DNA of 64,000 bases from Lachnospiraceae bacterium (lineage in GTDB: Bacteria; Bacillota; Clostridia; Lachnospirales; Lachnospiraceae). Positions within the stretch are counted from its first letter, which is position 1, and the number at the start of each line of letters is the position of its first letter. The notes under the pieces are model-generated. The model saw only the letters and a program-made list of their open reading frames with translations. It searched no databases and was not told the DNA's origin. Location of the stretch: assembly GCA_009774625.1 (NCBI GenBank), contig VSOB01000006.1, forward strand, positions 1 through 64,000, read 5' to 3'. Shown piece after piece: positions 1 through 6,919 of the stretch. The translations under genes were made by a program, and so were the position numbers.

Positions 1-9
1 GCGCCTTGA

Positions 10-70
10 GACGCTGTCTGGCAGCAGGGGCTTACAGCCAGCGTCCCGAGCCACCCGTTTTACGGGTGGC
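10..70. other. Two stem-loops downstream of mecA
   Basis: Two inverted repeats lie beyond the 3' end of mecA. GACGCTG (10-16) pairs with CAGCGTC (39-45), and GCCACCCGT (50-58) pairs with ACGGGTGGC (62-70) around a three-base loop. Neither is followed by a U-tract on the minus strand, so they are not classical terminators. They may protect the 3' end of the mecA mRNA or belong to whatever lies left of the window. The rest of the first 107 bases shows nothing else. Confidence 0.5.
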
Positions 71-107
71 GGCGACTCTGCCTGTAGTCTGCCTTTCATC
101 CCTTATC

Positions 108-896
108 TCAGATCAGAGCCAGAGACTGCAGCGCATGATCGGCGATAAAAAGCTCGCAATGCTCGTTTAAATAAGCCTCGGTGCCGGAGAAGTATTTTTC
201 CGGAGCGCCGTATTCGGAAATAATATTGCAGACTTTGTTAAATTCTTCCGGCGTATGTCCGCTTTTGGTAAGAATCAGTGAGTAATTGCCGCTTTCCCGG
301 CTGCTGTATAAAGAGTTGGTGCCATGATAGAAATTTTTCAGTACATGTGCCAGGCGGGTCAGTTCACTTAAATGGGGGAAGGAAAATACCTTTGTCAGAT
401 CCGCTTCCAGAGCCAGCGCAACTGCTTCGCTGCCAGTAGATAAATCAGCCAGGGACGCAGGCACTTCGGTATTTTGTGCGGCTTCTCCTTCATATGAATT
501 TTTCAGTTTGTTTTCATGAAGTTTCTTGAACAGGTCAAGTACATCGTCTGCCCCTTCCAGGTAGCTTTCGGCGGGCTCTTCTGTGCCATCCTCTTCCGCA
601 TCATGTATGGAAGGTGCAAACTTGGAAAAACGGGTATCCAGTTCTTCCGGATCTTCTACTTTTGTAATAATGAGAACGATACATTCTGCATTCAAAGGTA
701 TCGCTTCTATCATCAGGGGGATATTCTCTGCTTCAAAGCCGCATTCAAAGGAGGCCTGCTGCATCATGTCACGGAACAGGTTTTTGGCTTTTTCCGTGCC
801 ATAGGCCAGCTCGCTGATTTTCAGTTCTCTGTCGATCAGGTCGGCTTTTGTTAAAGTGCAGCGAATTTGATGGTCATTTACTTTTTCAATTTTCAT
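108..896 (-). CDS. mecA: MecA adaptor protein for ClpC
   Basis: Adaptor of the MecA family, which delivers substrates to the ClpC/ClpP protease; in Bacillus it targets the competence regulator ComK. The 262-residue protein starts MKIEKVNDHQIRCTLTK, the typical MecA N-terminal substrate-binding segment. An acidic low-conservation linker occupies roughly residues 95-150. The C-terminal half (about 165-262) resembles the ClpC-binding domain, with 'FPHLSELTRLAHVL' and the 'SLILTKSGHTPEEF' stretch. A GAGGATG ribosome site precedes the ATG. It stands alone on the minus strand. No comK is visible here, so its substrate in this organism is unknown. Confidence 0.9.
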   Translation of the reverse strand: MKIEKVNDHQIRCTLTKADLIDRELKISELAYGTEKAKNLFRDMMQQASFECGFEAENIPLMIEAIPLNAECIVLIITKVEDPEELDTRFSKFAPSIHDAEEDGTEEPAESYLEGADDVLDLFKKLHENKLKNSYEGEAAQNTEVPASLADLSTGSEAVALALEADLTKVFSFPHLSELTRLAHVLKNFYHGTNSLYSSRESGNYSLILTKSGHTPEEFNKVCNIISEYGAPEKYFSGTEAYLNEHCELFIADHALQSLALI

Positions 897-982
897 TCAA
901 TCACATCCTCGCTTATATGATACCATTTTACTGGTCAGTTTCAACTGGAAATTCCTGCAATCATATATTACCTGTAAGGGTT

Positions 983-1011
983 TTGTTCGAAAAACTACAT
1001 ATCAATATAAT
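983..1011 (+). promoter_or_regulatory. Predicted sigma-A promoter for a short structured transcript
   Basis: TTGTTC (983-988), a 17-base spacer and a perfect TATAAT (1006-1011). Transcription would begin near 1018, exactly where the 5' arm of a folded element starts. No coding gene follows within 600 bases on this strand. Confidence 0.6.
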
Positions 1012-1017
1012 ATGGGG

Positions 1018-1120
1018 AGTCTGCAGACGGGATGCTTATTTTTTGAAGGGGAAATCCGAAAGGATTCCTGCAGTATACGCAGGTTTTCCGCACTGCAGAC
1101 AGGACTCTTTATTATTATTA
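1018..1120 (+). ncRNA. Candidate structured small RNA
   Basis: About 100 bases downstream of a good promoter fold into a branched structure. GTCTGCAG (1019-1026) pairs with CTGCAGAC (1093-1100) to close it. Inside, GGGGAA faces TTTTCC, and two short hairpins follow: AATCC-GAAA-GGATT with a GNRA-type tetraloop, and CCTGC-AGTATAC-GCAGG. A U-rich stretch (1108-1120) follows the closing stem. I do not recognise the family; it is not tRNA, SRP RNA or a riboswitch class I can name. The assignment is inferred from promoter plus fold only. Confidence 0.4.
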
Positions 1121-1201
1121 AGTGTATCTTATACTTATTGATTCTTCAAGTCAATAGAAGGATCTACAATTCATAAATTTTTCATAAATTTTGAAAAATA
1201 C

Positions 1202-1230
1202 TTGTATCTGTGAAAGTTTTAAGTTATAAT
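1202..1230 (+). promoter_or_regulatory. Predicted sigma-A promoter
   Basis: TTGTAT (1202-1207), a 17-base spacer and TATAAT (1225-1230). It would start a transcript near 1237 that runs through an array of short hairpins toward the small gene at 1624. Confidence 0.6.
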
Positions 1231-1297
1231 AATGTGCAGAGATGCTTTCGGACAATCTGTATATTGGAAGGAGGCATGGTATTTCTATCGAATCCCA

Positions 1298-1406
1298 GGC
1301 ATAGAGGATATGCCGTCTTACATTAAGTCCAGAAACGGAAAGTTTCGTCATCAGAACTTCTGCCGATGGCAGGAGGGAGTCTTATCAGCTCCTGTGCGTG
1401 AACAGG
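1298..1406 (+). other. Array of short hairpins upstream of the small gene at 1624
   Basis: Five tight stem-loops occur in 110 bases: GGCATA/TATGCC (1298-1314), GAAAC/GTTTC (1332-1346), CTGCC/GGCAG (1360-1372), GGAG/CTCC (1376-1392) and CCTGT/ACAGG (1391-1406). The last two share bases and so exclude each other, a hint of switching. A second possible promoter (TGT plus TATAAT, 1435-1443) follows. The region may be a structured 5' leader or an independent RNA. The overlapping open frame from 1232 looks non-coding. I see nothing else in the gap between 897 and 1623. Confidence 0.35.
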
Positions 1407-1623
1407 ACATCAGAATTTTCCAACGATTTCTTAATGTTATAATTCAAATTCCACAACGTAGTATTACATTTATAATATGTCACAATACACGTCCGTGCAT
1501 CTCTTCAGTACTGTTTTCGTACCATTTTTACCGAAAATTCCCATGAAAATCCGAAGGAATAGAATATATCACAGCAGGTCCTTGTCTCCGGATTTTCAAA
1601 TTGAACAGAAGGAGGGATCATAT

Positions 1624-1839
1624 GTGTTACAGAAAGATGAGCTGCACGACATGAGGATACGCCTGGAAAGGATCGCCAGAAGCGGTGCGGTTCTGTATCT
1701 GGAAGGCAGAGAAGTATCTGCCGAAGAGTTGGTGTGTACTTGTTTTGTCAATGAAGAGACTGTGTATATGCCGGACTATGTGATGAATCAGGAAGGTAAG
1801 CTGACAGAGCTTCGGTATGACAGGATACGCCAGACCTGA
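1624..1839 (+). CDS. Small conserved-looking protein of unknown function
   Basis: I do not recognise this 71-residue protein. The GTG at 1624 is chosen because AAGGAGGG (1609-1616) sits seven bases upstream; an overlapping ATG at 1622 is in another frame and gives only ten codons. The product is charged and contains 'RIARSGAVLYLEGREVSAEE' followed by 'CTCFVNEETVYMPDYV', which reads like a compact beta-rich domain with one CxC pair. There is no signal peptide or membrane segment. A longer in-frame reading from 1477 has no ribosome site and an unlikely N-terminus. It lies downstream of a structured leader candidate and ahead of two wall hydrolases. Confidence 0.6.
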   Translation: MLQKDELHDMRIRLERIARSGAVLYLEGREVSAEELVCTCFVNEETVYMPDYVMNQEGKLTELRYDRIRQT

Positions 1840-2012
1840 TGATTAAGTATAAGCATGGGGTACTGGACACAGGGCAGACCAACAGGCAGACGGATCAGGT
1901 ATCAGGGGTATCATGAGGACTATTTATCTTTAAGGAAACGAATCATTTAAGGAGCCTTTACGCTGACAATTTACGATGCCCCAGAAAAAAACAAAAAACG
2001 TCAAAATTGGTA

Positions 2013-2041
2013 ATGACGGTATCGGAATAGTCTGTTATAAT
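2013..2041 (+). promoter_or_regulatory. Predicted promoter of the GH18 gene
   Basis: ATGACG (2013-2018), a 17-base spacer and TATAAT (2036-2041), just ahead of the ribosome site of the gene starting at 2069. The 229-base gap 1840-2068 shows no other clear element. Confidence 0.5.
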
Positions 2042-2068
2042 GAGGACGGTTGGAAAGGAGAGAGCAGG

Positions 2069-3754
2069 ATGAAAAAATTAATTCCGGCATTCGTTGCAAT
2101 CGTCCTTATATTATTGGTTTTAACGGTCAGCCTGGGAATGAAGCTGATAGATAAATACAGTTATTCCAAAGAAAAGGCGGATCTGGAGGAGTATTTTAAC
2201 CTGCAGAGTGATGAGGAAGTGGCAATTGTGCTGCAGGATGAACTGTTGACAGATAAAGCCCTTGTGCTGGATGGGGTCTATTATTTTTCAATTGATACAG
2301 TACATCAGTATATGAATGAACGCTTTTATGAGGACCGGGGGGAAAATCTGCTGCTTTATACCACGCCGGATGATATCATACGGGTGAACATTGGCGGCAC
2401 GGAATTTATCCAGGACGGATCCGGGCAGGATGCCGGATATGTTCTGGCCCGGTATGAAGGTGATACTTTATATATTGCAGCAGATTATGTTAAAAAATTC
2501 ACAAATTTTTCTTACGAAACATTCAGGGATCCGGGCAGGATGCAGGTGTACACTCAGTGGGGAGAACAGACTTTGGCCGAGATTGATAAGGATACTCAGA
2601 TCCGTTATCAGGGAGGTATCAAAAGTGAGATTCTGAAAGAAGTCACACAGGGCAGTCAGGTTGTGGTATTGGAAGAAATGGATACCTGGGTGAAAGTGAA
2701 ATCCGATGGCATGATCGGTTATGTGGAAAAGAAACGGCTGGACGATTTCCGCACGGAGACGATGACGGCGGTGACTGATTATGAAGAACCGGTTTATACT
2801 AATATATCCCGGAATGATAAGGTATGTATGGCATGGCATCAGGTGACCACACAGGCCGCCAACGCATATCTGTCGGATGTTATGGCAGGTGTGGAAGGTC
2901 TGAATACCATTTCTCCCACCTGGTTTTCTCTCAGTGATAATGAAGGCAATTTTACAAGTATTGCTTCCACAGATTATGTGGCGCAGGCGCATCAGATGGG
3001 TCTGGAGGTCTGGGGGCTGATTGATAATTTCAGCAATGAAGTGGATTCTTATCAGGTCCTATCCTCTACTTCGAAGCGCGCCCATTTGATTGACGGACTG
3101 ATACAGGCAGCGGCAGCATGCGGTATGGATGGCATTAACATTGATTTTGAACAGTTGAGTGAAGAGACAGGAGAACATTTTGTACAGTTTATCAGGGAAT
3201 TGTCCATTCCCTGCCGGGCCAATGGCATTGTGCTTTCCGTGGACAATTATGTTCCGGTTGGTAATACCGGATATTATGGAAGGGCAGAACAGGGCAGAGT
3301 GGCGGATTATGTGATCATAATGGGATATGACGAACATTGGTCAGGCAGCAAGGAAGCAGGAAGTGTGGCTTCTATCGGATTTGTGGAAAAAGGTATCCAA
3401 AAGACACTGGAGGAGGTGCCGGCAGAGAAAATTATCAATGCGGTACCGTTTTACACAAGAGTGTGGAAGTCCGGCGGCGGTGATGTGACAAGCGATGCCG
3501 TGGGTATGGATTCCGCAGATCAGTTCCTTGCGGAGCAGGGGGTATCACCGGTATGGGATGCCAGCACCTGCCAGAATTATGCGGAATTTGAAAAAGACGG
3601 TATGTTTTATCAGGTATGGCTGGAAGATGAGCAGTCCATTGAGGCAAAACTGAATATTATGTCCAGCTATCAGATAGCCGGTGTGGGCGCATGGAAGCTG
3701 GGGCTTGAAAGACCGTCTATCTGGAATGTGATTGATTTATATTTGCACGGATAG
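2069..3754 (+). CDS. Membrane-anchored SH3 / glycoside hydrolase family 18 protein
   Basis: Predicted 561-residue cell-surface glycosidase acting on peptidoglycan or other N-acetylglucosamine polymers, related to the GH18 spore-cortex and wall hydrolases of Firmicutes. The ATG at 2069 follows GGAAAGGAGAG; an in-frame ATG at 1976 lacks a ribosome site and would precede the signal anchor. Order: transmembrane anchor (about 5-24), an N-terminal beta-rich domain, a bacterial SH3 domain (about 175-225, 'VLEEMDTWVKVKSDGMIGYV'), then GH18 (about 250-555). The catalytic motif reads DGINIDFE around residues 353-360, with the acid Glu intact and one Asp of the usual DxxDxDxE replaced by Asn. The downstream cwlD-like amidase suggests a joint role in wall or cortex remodelling. 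Confidence 0.85.
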   Translation: MKKLIPAFVAIVLILLVLTVSLGMKLIDKYSYSKEKADLEEYFNLQSDEEVAIVLQDELLTDKALVLDGVYYFSIDTVHQYMNERFYEDRGENLLLYTTPDDIIRVNIGGTEFIQDGSGQDAGYVLARYEGDTLYIAADYVKKFTNFSYETFRDPGRMQVYTQWGEQTLAEIDKDTQIRYQGGIKSEILKEVTQGSQVVVLEEMDTWVKVKSDGMIGYVEKKRLDDFRTETMTAVTDYEEPVYTNISRNDKVCMAWHQVTTQAANAYLSDVMAGVEGLNTISPTWFSLSDNEGNFTSIASTDYVAQAHQMGLEVWGLIDNFSNEVDSYQVLSSTSKRAHLIDGLIQAAAACGMDGINIDFEQLSEETGEHFVQFIRELSIPCRANGIVLSVDNYVPVGNTGYYGRAEQGRVADYVIIMGYDEHWSGSKEAGSVASIGFVEKGIQKTLEEVPAEKIINAVPFYTRVWKSGGGDVTSDAVGMDSADQFLAEQGVSPVWDASTCQNYAEFEKDGMFYQVWLEDEQSIEAKLNIMSSYQIAGVGAWKLGLERPSIWNVIDLYLHG

Positions 3755-3814
3755 TTATGGAAGCCGGATTCTTTTTTTGTAATACTTTTCATAGGATAGT
3801 AAAAAAGATACTGG

Positions 3815-4540
3815 ATGAAAACAATGAAAAGTTGGAAAAGCAAAATTAGACATCTGGAGGCAGCAGCGGTCTATCTGGCCATGTTTGCCATGCTGGCAAT
3901 GGCCGGATTTATGGCGGTAAAAGGAACGGCTGCATTTGTTTCAGGCAGCCATGTGGAAACGGACAGATGTGTTGTGATAGATGCCGGACATGGTGGAGAT
4001 GATCCGGGCAAGGTTGGTATTAATGGTGCACTGGAAAAGGATATTAATCTGCAGATTGCACAGAAGGTTGCCGCTTATCTGGAAATGGAAGGAGTCCGGG
4101 TCGTGATGACCCGTACAGACGGGGAAGGGCTGTACGATTCCGGAGCACAGAACAAAAAAGTACAGGATATGAAACGACGGATTGCCTTGATTGAGGAGGC
4201 GTCTCCGGTCATTACCATCAGCATCCATCAGAACAGTTATCCGGAAGAGTATGTAAAAGGGGCCCAGGTATTTTATTATCGGGACAGTGCCGACAGCCGT
4301 ATGGCGGCTGAAATCATGCAGAAAAGTTTTAAAACCAGAGTGGATCCGGAAAACAAGCGGGAAGCAAAAGCCAATGCCAGTTATTATCTGCTGAAAAAAA
4401 CCACTTCGCCGGTTATTATAGTGGAATGTGGTTTTCTGTCAAATTATGAGGAAGCAGGGAAATTGTCGGACGAAGCATATCAGGATAAGGTAGCCTGGGC
4501 GGTTTTTATGGGAATTATGCAGACTTTGAATACAAAATAA
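3815..4540 (+). CDS. cwlD: N-acetylmuramoyl-L-alanine amidase, CwlD-like
   Basis: Zinc amidase of the Amidase_3 family that cleaves the bond between N-acetylmuramic acid and L-alanine. CwlD of Bacillus makes the muramic-lactam of the spore cortex. An N-terminal membrane anchor (about 15-37) is followed by the catalytic domain. Zinc-site segments are visible: VVIDAGHGGDDPG, the Glu in GALEKDIN, SIHQNS and the catalytic Glu in VIIVECGFLSN. Length (241 residues) suits CwlD. The ribosome site at 3815 is weak, and an in-frame ATG at 3824 is an alternative. The gene name rests on family resemblance and the sporulation context. A general wall amidase is the alternative. Confidence 0.8.
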   Translation: MKTMKSWKSKIRHLEAAAVYLAMFAMLAMAGFMAVKGTAAFVSGSHVETDRCVVIDAGHGGDDPGKVGINGALEKDINLQIAQKVAAYLEMEGVRVVMTRTDGEGLYDSGAQNKKVQDMKRRIALIEEASPVITISIHQNSYPEEYVKGAQVFYYRDSADSRMAAEIMQKSFKTRVDPENKREAKANASYYLLKKTTSPVIIVECGFLSNYEEAGKLSDEAYQDKVAWAVFMGIMQTLNTK

Positions 4541-4554
4541 TCGTAAAGATCTGT

Positions 4555-4583
4555 TTGACAGAGCTTATGTTCGATGCTATAGT
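4555..4583 (+). promoter_or_regulatory. Strong sigma-A promoter
   Basis: A consensus TTGACA (4555-4560), 17-base spacer and TATAGT (4578-4583), one of the best promoters in the window. The expected start is near 4590. No normal gene follows immediately, so it drives either a short RNA or the long leader of the RNA-ligase operon. Confidence 0.7.
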
Positions 4584-4589
4584 GAAAAT

Positions 4590-4700
4590 GTAAATGATAT
4601 ATGAGTTGAGACAGGAGGACCCCATGTAATCCATATTCTGACAAACGAAGAGAAAAACAGACAGTCACAGTTATCAAAATAAAAGTGGCTGATGTTTTTT
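4590..4700 (+). ncRNA. Candidate short transcript with a start-stop element
   Basis: The promoter is followed by a perfect AGGAGG (4613-4618) five bases before ATG-TAA (4624-4629), a minimal start-stop reading frame. A weak hairpin, CAGTCAC (4662-4668) with GTGGCTG (4685-4691), is followed by six T residues (4695-4700) and could terminate. Removing one base after the ATG would open a frame of about 28 codons that ends at 4712. So this may be a regulatory leader, a small RNA or a frameshifted micro-gene. The 347-base gap 4541-4888 holds nothing else apart from the stem-loop at 4831. Confidence 0.35.
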
Positions 4701-4830
4701 GCGCTTGTTAAGTTGGAATATAAGATTGACAGCATGAGGTTTTGTGTGTTAAGAAATATGCCAGTTCTGCGGCAGAGGGCTGCCGGCAGAAGTGGTATGT
4801 TTTGTGTATGCTGTGAAAGATATTCCTTCA

Positions 4831-4858
4831 CGGCGTTTTTTTATGCCAGGAAACGCCG
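4831..4858 (+). other. Stem-loop in the 5' leader of the RNA-ligase operon
   Basis: CGGCGTTT (4831-4838) pairs perfectly with AAACGCCG (4851-4858), eighteen bases before the AGGAGG of the ligase gene. There is no U-tract after it, so it is more likely a leader structure than a terminator. A weak promoter (TTGACA at 4726-4731 with a poor -10) lies upstream. Confidence 0.4.
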
Positions 4859-4888
4859 GATCGTGAAAGTATGACAGGAGGAATGATG

Positions 4889-5722
4889 ATGGAACAGATT
4901 TTTAAATATCCAAGAACACGGCATCTGGAAGGCTCCAGGGAACAGGCAGGGGATGAAAATCTGAAATGTGTGGCATTTGATACACTGCGGGGAAAGTATC
5001 TGGTTTTGGAGGAAAAGGTGGACGGCGCCAATTGCGGAATCAGTTTTGGTATGGACGGGACTATGTTTTTGCAGAGCCGGGGACATTTTTTAAACGGAGG
5101 ATATGGGGAACGGCAGTTTGATCTGTTTAAACTGTGGGCAGGCACTTTCAGAGCTCCTCTTTTTCGACTGCTGGGAAGCCGTTACATTATGTATGGAGAA
5201 TGGCTGTATGCCAAACATACGGTGTTTTACGACAGACTGCCCCATTATTTTATGGAATTTGACTTGTTTGATAAGGAAGAGGGGAAATTTTTTTCTACAA
5301 AAAAGCGCAGGGATTTTTTGAAAAAAGCCCCGTTTATCCATTCTGTCCGGGTACTGGCAGAGGGACATTTTGCGTATCGGGAAGAAATTACGAGGTGGAT
5401 CGGTCCCAGTCATTTCATTTCCCAGGAGCCGGAGACTTCCTTTCTGCATCAATGCAAAAAGGGCGGTGTCAATGCAGAAACAGCTCTCAGACAGACCGAT
5501 TTGACAGGTACAATGGAAGGTATTTATATCAAAGTGGAAGCAGGAGATTATGTGACAGACCGGTTGAAGTTTGTAAGGGGTTCTTTTTTGAGTACGATTC
5601 TTGATTCGGAAAGCCATTGGATCAATCGGCCGATCATCGCAAACCGGCTGTCAGAAGGTGTGGATCTGTTTGATACCGGAGAATACGGGGCAGAGGGAAC
5701 AGGGAAAGGGGAAGATGTATAA
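4889..5722 (+). CDS. RNA ligase family protein (ATP-dependent, Rnl2-like)
   Basis: Predicted ATP-dependent polynucleotide ligase that seals 3'-OH to 5'-phosphate ends, probably of RNA. All nucleotidyltransferase motifs can be read in order: motif I EKVDGAN with the AMP-accepting Lys at about residue 43, LQSRGHF, MYGEWLY (motif III), FMEFDLFD (IIIa), MEGIYIK (IV) and RLKFVRGSF (V). Length is 277 residues, with no obvious extra domain. Start: AGGAGG (4876-4881) best fits the third of three consecutive ATGs (4889); the ATG at 4871 precedes that site. The stop is directly followed by the ATG of the HD/kinase gene, so the two are translationally linked. Function is inferred from motifs and partner; DNA rather than RNA substrates remain possible. 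Confidence 0.85.
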   Translation: MEQIFKYPRTRHLEGSREQAGDENLKCVAFDTLRGKYLVLEEKVDGANCGISFGMDGTMFLQSRGHFLNGGYGERQFDLFKLWAGTFRAPLFRLLGSRYIMYGEWLYAKHTVFYDRLPHYFMEFDLFDKEEGKFFSTKKRRDFLKKAPFIHSVRVLAEGHFAYREEITRWIGPSHFISQEPETSFLHQCKKGGVNAETALRQTDLTGTMEGIYIKVEAGDYVTDRLKFVRGSFLSTILDSESHWINRPIIANRLSEGVDLFDTGEYGAEGTGKGEDV

Positions 5723-6856
5723 ATGAGTAAGAAAATCCTTACGGAAATCCGAAACAGCGGATTCTCTCTGAATCGCCTGACAGAGATGTATCCTGAGATT
5801 TCCGATATGAAAGATATTCCTCAAAATCCGGTTTACCATGCGGAAGGCGACGTATACCGGCATATCGGGCTGGTGTGTGAAAGACTGCCGGAATTGCCTG
5901 ACTGGTATGCGCTTGAGCCGGAGAAACAGGAGCTTTTGTTTCTGGCGGCCGCCTTTCATGATATAGGGAAGGTTTCCTGTACAAAGCAGGAGGACGGAAA
6001 CTGGGTTTCTCCCAGGCATACCCTGATCGGGGAGAAAAGGTTCCGCAGTATGGCGTACAAAGAGCAGGAGCGGTTTGGCCTGACTTTTTCTCAGCGGGAG
6101 ATCGCGGCCGGACTGATTCGATATCATGGGCTGCCGGTATGGTTCTGGACGAAAGAAAAACCGGAATTTGAACTCTTGCAGGCGGCGGAACGGATGCCGC
6201 TGCGACTTCTGTATTTGCTTTCTGCCGCAGATGTGAGGGGACGGAGCGGAGAGGACACAGAACAACTTATGTCGTCTGTGGAACTGTTTGGGGAGTATGC
6301 GAAAGAGCTGGGAATCTGGGAGAAATCCTGGACATTTACAGACGCCTATACCAGATTTCAGTATTTTCACAGGGATGGCTTATGGAGAGGCGCGGCATTA
6401 TATAATGATACAGAGTTTGATGTGTATTTGATGGCGGGTCTGCCTTTGGCGGGAAAAGACAGTTGGATTGAACAAAACGGCGGGGATTTGCCGATGGTTT
6501 CTCTGGATGCAATACGTGAGAAGATGGGAATCCCGCCTGCCAGAAAATCAGGCCAGGTGGTGCATGCCGCCATAGAGCAGGCACGAAAATACTTACGGAA
6601 CAGGCAGCCTTTTATCTGGAATGCCACCAATCTGCTCCGGGCAACCAGGGCAAGACTCGTTTCTCTGTTTGCGGGATATGGAGCCAGGGTGCATATTGTG
6701 TATCTGGAAGTACCCTGTGATGAGCTGTTTCGCAGGAATCAGATCAGGACACGCAGGATTCCGGAAAACGTGTTGGAACAAATGATCAGAAAGCTGGAAG
6801 TGCCGGCGCCCTGGGAAGGGTATACGGTGAAAGTGCTTGCCGGAGAAGGGAGATAA
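5723..6856 (+). CDS. HD-Pnk-type end-healing enzyme (HD phosphoesterase plus 5'-OH polynucleotide kinase)
   Basis: A 377-residue two-module protein. The N-terminal HD domain keeps its metal ligands (H47 in VYRHIG, H79-D80 in AFHDIGK, H99, H135 in RYHGLP, D170 in SAADVRG). The C-terminal P-loop kinase has GLPLAGKDS (239-247, Lys245), the D262-x-x-R265 pair expected of a T4 Pnkp-like kinase base and substrate Arg, and an Arg-rich lid (RNQIRTRRIP). This is the architecture of Runella HD-Pnk, which removes 2',3'-cyclic or 3' phosphates and phosphorylates 5'-OH ends. With the ligase immediately upstream (stop and start abut), the operon could heal and seal broken RNA or nicked DNA. Activity here is inferred. 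The usual Walker A Ser/Thr after Lys is Asp, followed by Ser. Confidence 0.85.
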   Translation: MSKKILTEIRNSGFSLNRLTEMYPEISDMKDIPQNPVYHAEGDVYRHIGLVCERLPELPDWYALEPEKQELLFLAAAFHDIGKVSCTKQEDGNWVSPRHTLIGEKRFRSMAYKEQERFGLTFSQREIAAGLIRYHGLPVWFWTKEKPEFELLQAAERMPLRLLYLLSAADVRGRSGEDTEQLMSSVELFGEYAKELGIWEKSWTFTDAYTRFQYFHRDGLWRGAALYNDTEFDVYLMAGLPLAGKDSWIEQNGGDLPMVSLDAIREKMGIPPARKSGQVVHAAIEQARKYLRNRQPFIWNATNLLRATRARLVSLFAGYGARVHIVYLEVPCDELFRRNQIRTRRIPENVLEQMIRKLEVPAPWEGYTVKVLAGEGR

Positions 6857-6889
6857 GCGGAAAAATCTCTTTTCCGTTGGAAAAGATTG

Positions 6890-6898
6890 TGGTATACT
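6890..6898 (+). promoter_or_regulatory. Extended -10 promoter ahead of tsaC
   Basis: TGG-TATACT (6890-6898) is an extended -10 with only a weak -35. It lies in the 63-base gap after the HD-Pnk gene and suggests the tsaC cluster is transcribed on its own. Confidence 0.5.
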
Positions 6899-6919
6899 AA
6901 AGCATTGAGGTAGGCATTT

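Noticed and set aside
1232..1546. Open frame of 104 codons after mecA
   Set aside because: It has no ribosome site, improbable composition and crosses the hairpin array; a 16-codon frame from the ATG at 1276 has its AGGAGG only one base away.
2417..2544. 17-base repeat GGATCCGGGCAGGATGC occurring twice in the GH18 gene
   Set aside because: The two copies lie in different reading frames about 110 bases apart, with no flanking similarity; probably chance or minor slippage.
4692..4874. 60-codon frame upstream of the ligase gene
   Set aside because: No ribosome site, Cys/Arg-rich composition and it spans the leader hairpin.
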